From positions 1 through 10,359 of the forward strand of contig JAAZBA010000151.1 in assembly GCA_012514045.1 (NCBI GenBank): DNA of 10,359 nucleotides, written 5' to 3'. The notes under the pieces are model-generated. The model did not search any database. It saw only the letters and a list, made by a program, of their open reading frames with translations, and was not told the origin of the DNA. Source of the DNA: Clostridiales bacterium. GTDB lineage: Bacteria > Bacillota > Clostridia > Oscillospirales > QAMX01. This document shows, piece after piece, positions 1 to 5,165 of this stretch (positions within the stretch are counted from its first letter, which is position 1; each line of letters opens with the position of its first letter). The position numbers and the translations under genes were made by a program.

Positions 1-2071
1 TATGAGCATAGGCAGGACATACAAGGAGGCTTTCCAGAAGGCTATCCGCAGCCTTGAGACAGGACGTTACGGTCTCGGCTACGCCGCCCATTTCAATGAG
101 ATAGGTCTCTACGAGCTTCTTCACCTCTTAAGTGAAGCCACAAGCCAGAGGCAGTTCATTATGTATGAAGCTCTCAGAAAGGGCGCTACCGTTGAGCAGC
201 TCAATGCTATAACAAAGATAAAGACCTACTTCATCGAGCAGATGAAGGAGCTCGTGGAGATGGAGGAACAGATCGCCTCCGAGGGAAAGAATATCACAGA
301 CGAGACATTGACAAATGCGAAGAAAGACGGCTTCTCCGACCGCTACCTTTCGAAGCTCACCGGCTATACGGAGGATGAAATCAGAACGAAGCGCCGCGCC
401 TTAGGTGTCGTGGAAGGCTTTGAAGGCATACACGTAAGCGGTACTGAGAACAGCGCTTACTATTATTCCACATACAACGCTCCCGACAGCATAAAGGTCA
501 GCAAAAACTGCAATAAGGTCATGATTTTGGGTGGAGGTCCAAACAGGATCGGCCAAGGCATCGAATTTGACTACTGCTGCGTCCATGCCTCCTTTGCCCT
601 GAAAGATCTTGGCTTTGAGACAATTATCGTAAACTGTAACCCGGAGACGGTATCAACAGACTATGACACCTCCGACAAGCTCTACTTTGAGCCTCTTACG
701 CTTGAAGATGTACTGAGCATATACGAAAAGGAAAAGCCACTGGGAGTCATCACTCAGTTCGGCGGGCAGACACCCCTCAACCTTGCCTCCGCCCTTGAGG
801 CTCACGGCGTGAATATCCTCGGCACAAGCCCCGCCACCATAGATATGGCGGAGGACAGAGACCTGTTCAGAGCCATGATGGAGCGCCTTGATATACCCAT
901 GCCCCAGTCCGGAATGGCTCACACCGTGGAGAATGCTCTGGAAATCGCCCAGGAGATAGGCTACCCCCTCATGGTGCGCCCCTCATATGTGCTCGGCGGC
1001 AGAGGCATGGAAGTTGTGTACGACAACGTGCAGATGACAAAATACATGCTTGACGCCATCGATGTATCCCCGGAGCGTCCTATCCTTATCGATCGATTCC
1101 TCCAAAGCGCCATGGAGACTGAGGCTGACGCTATAAGTGACGGAGAAAATGTGTTTGTGCCCTCTGTCATGGAGCATATCGAGCTTGCTGGTGTCCACTC
1201 AGGCGACTCCGCCTGTGTACTGCCCCCGTTTCATATGGAGGAAAGACATAAAAAGATCATCGAAGAGTACACTGCCCGCATCGCCCGTGAGATGGGTGTC
1301 CGCGGACTTATGAATGTGCAGTACGCCATAGCAGATGACAAGGTGTATGTGCTTGAAGCAAACCCCAGAGCCTCCCGCACAGTCCCACTTGTGTCCAAGG
1401 TCTGCAACATCAACATGGTAAGGCTGGCTACGGAAATAATGATTATCCCGTATACCGGCGGAAAATCTCCCATCGAAGGGCTTGAGCATAAGCATATTCC
1501 CCACTACGGAGTGAAGGAAGCTGTGTTCCCCTTCAACATGTTCCCCGAGGTTGACCCGGTGTTAGGACCGGAGATGCGTTCAACGGGTGAGGTGCTCGGC
1601 ATGAGCTCATCATTCGGAGAAGCGTTCTTCAAGGCTGAGGAGGCTACACAGACGTCTATCCCCACCTCCGGCACGGTGCTTATTAGCGTAAACGACAACG
1701 ATAAGGAATTGATCGTACCCATCGCCAGAAGCTTCAAGGAGCTGGGCTTCAATATTGTAGCCACCGGCGGCACCCATGCCGCCCTCACGGAGGCGGGGAT
1801 CGAGGCGGAAAAAATCTTTAAGCTGGGCGAAGGCATTCCCTCGGCTCTCGACAAGATAGCCTCAGGAGAGGTAACGATTCTCATCAATACTCCTTTGGGA
1901 AAACGCAGCGTTGACGACGACTCCTATATCCGTAAAGCGGCAATAAAGAGCAGAATATACTACATCACTACAATAGCCGCAGCCAGCGCTACGGCAGAGG
2001 GAATATCCGATGCGGTAAAGCTCAAACCCTCGGTAAAATCCCTTCAGGAATACCACAGCGAGATAAAGTAG
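1..2071 (+). CDS. carB: Carbamoyl-phosphate synthase large subunit, 3' portion (5' end outside window)
   Basis: This is the C-terminal 689 residues of a protein usually about 1,060-1,080 long. CarB makes carbamoyl phosphate from bicarbonate, ATP and glutamine-derived ammonia for pyrimidine and arginine synthesis, together with the small subunit CarA. The ATG at base 2 is not a start: it is the internal Met of the conserved (V)M-S-I-G-R-T motif ending the first ATP-grasp domain. The helical oligomerisation region follows (about residues 30-165 of the visible part). The second synthetase half opens with GGGPNRIGQGIEFDY (177-191). Its ATP-grasp motifs are RPSYVLGGRGM (326-336) and LEANPRASRTVP (451-462). 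The C-terminal MGS-like allosteric domain starts near 557 (VLISVNDNDKE) and contains ATGGTHAAL (587-595), where UMP or ornithine binds in known enzymes. The frame is intact and a strong terminator follows within 10 bases. Identification is secure. Confidence 0.98.
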   Translation, partial: MSIGRTYKEAFQKAIRSLETGRYGLGYAAHFNEIGLYELLHLLSEATSQRQFIMYEALRKGATVEQLNAITKIKTYFIEQMKELVEMEEQIASEGKNITDETLTNAKKDGFSDRYLSKLTGYTEDEIRTKRRALGVVEGFEGIHVSGTENSAYYYSTYNAPDSIKVSKNCNKVMILGGGPNRIGQGIEFDYCCVHASFALKDLGFETIIVNCNPETVSTDYDTSDKLYFEPLTLEDVLSIYEKEKPLGVITQFGGQTPLNLASALEAHGVNILGTSPATIDMAEDRDLFRAMMERLDIPMPQSGMAHTVENALEIAQEIGYPLMVRPSYVLGGRGMEVVYDNVQMTKYMLDAIDVSPERPILIDRFLQSAMETEADAISDGENVFVPSVMEHIELAGVHSGDSACVLPPFHMEERHKKIIEEYTARIAREMGVRGLMNVQYAIADDKVYVLEANPRASRTVPLVSKVCNINMVRLATEIMIIPYTGGKSPIEGLEHKHIPHYGVKEAVFPFNMFPEVDPVLGPEMRSTGEVLGMSSSFGEAFFKAEEATQTSIPTSGTVLISVNDNDKELIVPIARSFKELGFNIVATGGTHAALTEAGIEAEKIFKLGEGIPSALDKIASGEVTILINTPLGKRSVDDDSYIRKAAIKSRIYYITTIAAASATAEGISDAVKLKPSVKSLQEYHSEIK

Positions 2072-2079
2072 ATTTACCG

Positions 2080-2111
2080 AAACAGGCAGGATAAAGTTCC
2101 TGCCTGTTTTT
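2080..2111 (+). terminator. Rho-independent terminator of carB
   Basis: A perfect 12-bp stem pairs 2080-2091 with 2098-2109 around a 6-base loop (TAAAGT). It ends in a run of five T at 2107-2111. The stem begins 8 bases after the carB stop codon, so it should end the car/pyrimidine transcript and separate it from the exporter gene downstream. Confidence 0.93.
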
Positions 2112-2177
2112 GTCTGCGCAGAAGAGAGAGAACAATCCACATTTATATGTTTGAAAACAAATCAATTTACAAGTCCT

Positions 2178-2197
2178 ATGTTGCCTGCCGGCAACAT
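2178..2197. promoter_or_regulatory. 8+8 bp palindrome upstream of exporter promoter, possible metalloregulator operator
   Basis: ATGTTGCC (2178-2185) and GGCAACAT (2190-2197) are exact inverted complements separated by TGCC. No T-run follows, and the element lies upstream of the -35 box, so it should not be in the transcript and is not a terminator. Its centre is about 76 bases before the expected transcription start. The TTGCC-N4-GGCAA core resembles, from memory, Mn-sensing MntR boxes of Bacillus (TTTGCCTTAAGG-like). The gene it precedes encodes a CDF exporter with a Mn-type site, and B. subtilis MntR is known to activate CDF exporters mneP and mneS. The palindrome is directly visible; the regulator assignment is inference. 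Confidence 0.45.
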
Positions 2198-2228
2198 CTC
2201 AAATAGTCGCGGTATTCCGACGCACACA

Positions 2229-2257
2229 TTGACACATATACCTTCCGGTGCTATAAT
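2229..2257 (+). promoter_or_regulatory. Consensus sigma-A promoter for the CDF exporter gene
   Basis: TTGACA (2229-2234) and TATAAT (2252-2257) are both perfect consensus hexamers with the optimal 17-bp spacer. Transcription should start near 2264, giving a leader of only about 25 bases before the ATG at 2289. That leaves no room for a yybP-ykoY manganese riboswitch, so any control would have to act on initiation. Confidence 0.92.
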
Positions 2258-2275
2258 ATCTCATAATACTCTTCT

Positions 2276-2282
2276 GAGGGAG
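2276..2282 (+). promoter_or_regulatory. Ribosome binding site that fixes the exporter start
   Basis: GAGGGAG lies 6 bases before the ATG at 2289. It supports that start over the longer in-frame reading from 2151, which would run through the promoter. Confidence 0.85.
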
Positions 2283-2288
2283 ACAATA

Positions 2289-3452
2289 ATGACTGAATAT
2301 ATAATAAAACTCATAAAAAAACGTGGAAAGAGAGATGTTCGATCCTCGGTGGGCATCATTTCCGGGGCGGTGGGCATAGTCAGCAACTTAGCGCTGTTCG
2401 CCGCAAAGCTCATACTCGGAACAATTTCCGGCTCTGTTTCAATAACCGCGGACGCCATGAACAATCTCTCCGACGCATCCGCTTCTATTTTGACTCTTTT
2501 AGGTTTTCGTCTGGCGTCAAAGCCCGCGGACGATGAACATCCTTTCGGTCATGCCAGATATGAGTACCTAAGCGGTCTCGCTGTATCGGTGATTATCATG
2601 ATAATCGGATTTGAGCTGGGAAAAAGCGGACTTGAGAAGATACTGTCCCCTGAGCCGGTAGACCTGTCCGCATTGGGCATAGTGATACTTCTTTTGTCCA
2701 TTGCCGTAAAGCTGGGACTCTTTCTGTTTAACCGAAGCTTAGGCAAAAAAATAGAATCCGGCGCCCTTCTCGCTACGGCGGCAGACAGCCGCAACGACTG
2801 TATCGCTACCGGAGCGGTGCTTATAGCATCCCTTGCGGAGAAGCTGACGAATATCCCCCTTGACGGTTGGTTTGGCATGGCGGTATCGGTGTTTATTCTC
2901 ATAAGCGGTTGGAAAATGGCGAGAGAGACAATATCTCCCCTTTTAGGTGAGGCGGCGGACGATGAACTGAGAAGAGAAATCGTGGACTATATCGTAGCTC
3001 AGCCCATGGTGCTGGGATACCATGACCTTATGGTGCACGACTACGGACCGGGAAGAAGATATGCGAGTGTTCATGTAGAGATGGACCGAAACGCTGATCC
3101 CATGGAGTCCCACGAGCGAATAGACGACATGGAGCGGGAGTGCCTGAGAACCCACGGCATACATCTTGTTATACACTACGACCCCATAGTTGTCGATGAC
3201 CCGGAACTGAACCGGCTGAGAGATCGCTGCGAAGAGATTATTAAAAACTACGATTCAAGGCTCAGCCTCCATGACTTCCGCATGGTGCAGGGGAGAAAGC
3301 ACATGAATATTGTGTTTGATATCCCTCTTCCCTCGGACATGAGGGGAAAGGAAAAGGAGATACGCTCCCTTGTGGAGGATACCCTAAACAGTGAGGGCGA
3401 CAAAATATATCACGCTCTGATTACCTTCGACTCGGAGATGTTCAACAGATAA
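2289..3452 (+). CDS. Cation diffusion facilitator, Mn-type metal exporter with duplicated C-terminal domain
   Basis: A 387-residue CDF-family proton/metal antiporter of the cytoplasmic membrane. Six membrane segments lie roughly at 24-43, 50-74, 94-110, 127-148, 159-185 and 193-209. The family signature HPFGHARYEYL is at 84-94. The transport-site positions of TM2 and TM5 (D-x3-D and H-x3-D in E. coli YiiP) read N58-x3-D62 and D166-x3-D170. N-D-D-D is the arrangement known from manganese exporters such as pneumococcal MntE, so Mn(II) efflux is the likely role. The protein is about 90 residues longer than a typical CDF. Residues about 243-299 form the usual cytoplasmic dimer domain, and 326-383 look like a diverged second copy (HDLMV versus HDFRM, then a similar helix-strand pattern). 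Copy 1 keeps H262 and H296-x-D298; copy 2 has lost the equivalent histidines. The gene has its own promoter and terminator, so it is monocistronic. Substrate is inferred; family is secure. Confidence 0.93.
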   Translation: MTEYIIKLIKKRGKRDVRSSVGIISGAVGIVSNLALFAAKLILGTISGSVSITADAMNNLSDASASILTLLGFRLASKPADDEHPFGHARYEYLSGLAVSVIIMIIGFELGKSGLEKILSPEPVDLSALGIVILLLSIAVKLGLFLFNRSLGKKIESGALLATAADSRNDCIATGAVLIASLAEKLTNIPLDGWFGMAVSVFILISGWKMARETISPLLGEAADDELRREIVDYIVAQPMVLGYHDLMVHDYGPGRRYASVHVEMDRNADPMESHERIDDMERECLRTHGIHLVIHYDPIVVDDPELNRLRDRCEEIIKNYDSRLSLHDFRMVQGRKHMNIVFDIPLPSDMRGKEKEIRSLVEDTLNSEGDKIYHALITFDSEMFNR

Positions 3453-3547
3453 AAGAATTCAATAATAAGGCGTTTTGCCCGAGAACGGAAGCCGAACATA
3501 TGAACTAAGAAAGCACTTATGGCTAAACAAATGACAAATACACGCGC

Positions 3548-3591
3548 GCTGTCCGCAAGGGTCTGTTTATAACCCGGAGGACAGCTTTTTT
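3548..3591 (+). terminator. Rho-independent terminator downstream of the CDF gene
   Basis: GCTGTCC (3548-3554) pairs with GGACAGC (3579-3585). An inner GGG/CCC helix (3559-3561 with 3573-3575) is separated from it by a small internal loop, and six T follow at 3586-3591. It lies 95 bases after the exporter stop codon and 37 bases before the next -35 box, so it most simply ends the exporter mRNA. The 95-base stretch before it holds no gene I recognise, only a possible 17-codon frame at 3519-3572. Confidence 0.82.
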
Positions 3592-3628
3592 GCTATTTCC
3601 GAAGCGGCATATTTCCCTTGCTGCACTG

Positions 3629-3657
3629 TTGAAATCCTTCCCCTTACATGGTATAAT
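3629..3657 (+). promoter_or_regulatory. Extended -10 sigma-A promoter for the aldo/keto reductase
   Basis: TTGAAA (3629-3634), a 17-bp spacer and TATAAT (3652-3657) form a near-perfect sigma-A promoter. An upstream TG at 3649-3650 adds the extended -10 element. Transcription should start near 3664, leaving a leader of about 20 bases that holds the ribosome binding site. Confidence 0.9.
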
Positions 3658-3683
3658 ATAAAACGAAGAGGGGAGCGAGGATT

Positions 3684-4712
3684 GTGAGACAAATTATACT
3701 TGGCAGGACAAAGCTTTCGGTGGGAGCCTCTTCCTTCGGAGCGCTGCCGATACAGAGACTTTCAAAGGAGGAAGCGTCATATCTCCTGAGACTTGCCTAC
3801 GAAAAGGGCATGAACTACTTTGATACGGCATATTCCTATACCGACAGCGAGGAGAAAATCGGCCTTGCTCTGTCAGACGTAAGGGATAAAATCGTCATTT
3901 CCACAAAGAGCGGAGCCTCGGACAGAGAGACGCTTGTAAAACACGCGGAAGAGAGCTTGAGAAGGCTTAAAACCGACTATATCGACATTCTGCAGCTCCA
4001 CAATCCTAAGACGGTGCCCCTTGAGGGCGACGAACTGTATGAGGGACTTTTGGACCTCAAAAAGCGGGGGATCATCAGATTCATAGGCTACACGAACCAC
4101 TCATCGCAGCGCGCGGAGCAGGCGGTACGCTCCGGCCTCTACGACACTATTCAATATCCTTTCTCCTATCTGTCAAGCGATAGGGAGATTAAGCTCTATG
4201 AGCTTGCGAGAAACAGCGATGTGGGATTTATCGCTATGAAAGCGCTGTCGGGAGGTCTTATTTCAAACGCGACCGGCGCGAAAGCGTTTTTTAACACTCT
4301 TCCCTTTGCCGTTCCCATATGGGGGATCCAGAGGGAGCGGGAACTTATGGAATTTATCTGTCTTGAGGAGGACCCTCCCCGGTACGATGATGACATGAAA
4401 ACGCTCATCGAGAGGGAAAAGAAAGAACTCTCCGGCTCTTTCTGCCGGGCGTGCGGCTATTGTATGCCCTGCCCCGTGGGGATAGATATTACATTATCGG
4501 CGAGGATGAAGCTTCTGCTCTCCCGTATGCCATACGAGCAATTCATGAACGAGCACACGATGGAGCGGATGCTTAGGGTAAATGACTGCAAAAACTGCCG
4601 TAAATGTGTTGAGAGATGTCCCTATGGACTTGACACACCGTCCCATCTGAAGGAAAACCTGGCCTACTATTTGGACTTCGCCGAGAAGTACAAAAGTAAT
4701 GAGAAAAACTAA
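3684..4712 (+). CDS. Aldo/keto reductase with two C-terminal [4Fe-4S]-type cysteine motifs
   Basis: A 342-residue predicted oxidoreductase of the COG1453 type. Residues 1-~240 form the aldo/keto reductase TIM barrel, with the catalytic tetrad visible as D47 and Y52 (in FDTAYSYTDSE), K75 (ISTKSG) and H106 (LQLHNP). The C-terminal ~90 residues carry C254-x2-C257-x2-C260-x2-C263-P and C302-x2-C305-x2-C308-x3-C312-P. Eight cysteines are enough for two [4Fe-4S] clusters, so electrons may pass between ferredoxin and a nicotinamide-dependent active site. The substrate is unknown for most members of this family and cannot be read here. Start is GTG, chosen because AGAGGGGAG (3667-3675) lies 8 bases before it, the promoter is just upstream, and the barrel opens at once (ILGRTKLSVGASSFG). 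There is no signal peptide, so it is cytoplasmic. No strong terminator separates it from zapA, so some read-through is possible. Confidence 0.94.
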   Translation: MRQIILGRTKLSVGASSFGALPIQRLSKEEASYLLRLAYEKGMNYFDTAYSYTDSEEKIGLALSDVRDKIVISTKSGASDRETLVKHAEESLRRLKTDYIDILQLHNPKTVPLEGDELYEGLLDLKKRGIIRFIGYTNHSSQRAEQAVRSGLYDTIQYPFSYLSSDREIKLYELARNSDVGFIAMKALSGGLISNATGAKAFFNTLPFAVPIWGIQRERELMEFICLEEDPPRYDDDMKTLIEREKKELSGSFCRACGYCMPCPVGIDITLSARMKLLLSRMPYEQFMNEHTMERMLRVNDCKNCRKCVERCPYGLDTPSHLKENLAYYLDFAEKYKSNEKN

Positions 4713-4720
4713 AAATATGC

Positions 4721-4760
4721 TTGTAAATCAGACGATTTTTCGGTAAAATATATGTATAAT
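4721..4760 (+). promoter_or_regulatory. Probable promoter(s) for the zapA cluster
   Basis: TTGTAA (4721-4726) and TAAAAT (4744-4749) are separated by exactly 17 bp. A second, perfect -10 hexamer TATAAT lies at 4755-4760 but has only a poor -35 at the right distance. Either would give a leader of less than about 35 bases before the zapA ATG at 4785. This is the only clear promoter I see for the eight-gene run that follows. Confidence 0.65.
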
Positions 4761-4784
4761 GATATTGAGATTGGGGGATATGAG

Positions 4785-5165
4785 ATGAACAGCGAAACGA
4801 GAGACAGCATAGCCGGTTACCTTTCAAGAGTGATGAACTCCGACCCAGCCAAGGTTCCGAAAAACAAGGTGCAGGTGCGCATCGCCGGCGAGACATTCAC
4901 CATCATAGCGCCCGAGAGTGAAGAGTATATCCGCCGGGTGGCGGCTATGGTAGATGAGAAAATAACCTCTGTTATATCCTCCTCCCGCATGCCAATAATC
5001 GATGCCGCGGTGCTTGCCGCCTGCAATCTGGCGGATGAGCAGCTGAAGGCTGTGGAGACTGCGGAGAATCTGAGGCAGCAGATAAAGGCGTATATCGACG
5101 ACATGGCAAGGCTCCGCACGGAGCTGAACGATGCCCGCCGGGAGATAGCGAGGCTTACGAAATAA
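4785..5165 (+). CDS. zapA: Cell division protein ZapA
   Basis: A 126-residue cytoplasmic protein that binds FtsZ and promotes bundling of its filaments in the division ring. The globular N-terminal part shows the ZapA pattern KVQVRIAGETFTI (about residues 28-40), then an ESEEYIRRVAAMVDEKI helix (45-61). The C-terminal half is a long charged helix/coiled coil (about 75-126) used for dimer and tetramer formation. The length is that of Gram-positive ZapA with a short N-terminal extension. An in-frame ATG at 4752 exists, but it would overlap the promoter. The ATG at 4785 has GGGGGA (4773-4778) 6 bases upstream and is preferred. The stop TAA shares its last A with the next ATG (TAATG at 5163-5167), so translation of the U32 gene is probably coupled to this one. 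Confidence 0.9.
   Translation: MNSETRDSIAGYLSRVMNSDPAKVPKNKVQVRIAGETFTIIAPESEEYIRRVAAMVDEKITSVISSSRMPIIDAAVLAACNLADEQLKAVETAENLRQQIKAYIDDMARLRTELNDARREIARLTK

Noticed and set aside
2..4. ATG at the left edge as the start of a 689-residue gene
   Set aside because: It is the conserved internal Met of the M-S/A-I-G-R-T motif of CarB; the first ATP-grasp half of the protein must lie to the left of the window.
2151..2288. Longer N-terminus for the CDF exporter starting at ATG 2151
   Set aside because: The extra 46 codons run through the palindrome and the perfect -35/-10 promoter, have no membrane or domain character, and lack a ribosome binding site; ATG 2289 has GAGGGAG at 6 bases.
2258..2288. 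Manganese (yybP-ykoY) riboswitch in the exporter leader
   Set aside because: Only about 25 bases separate the predicted transcription start from the ATG, far too few for this riboswitch.
4725..4740. Terminator between the aldo/keto reductase and zapA
   Set aside because: AAATC/GATTT forms only a 5-bp AT-rich stem before a T-run and overlaps the likely promoter spacer; too weak to call.
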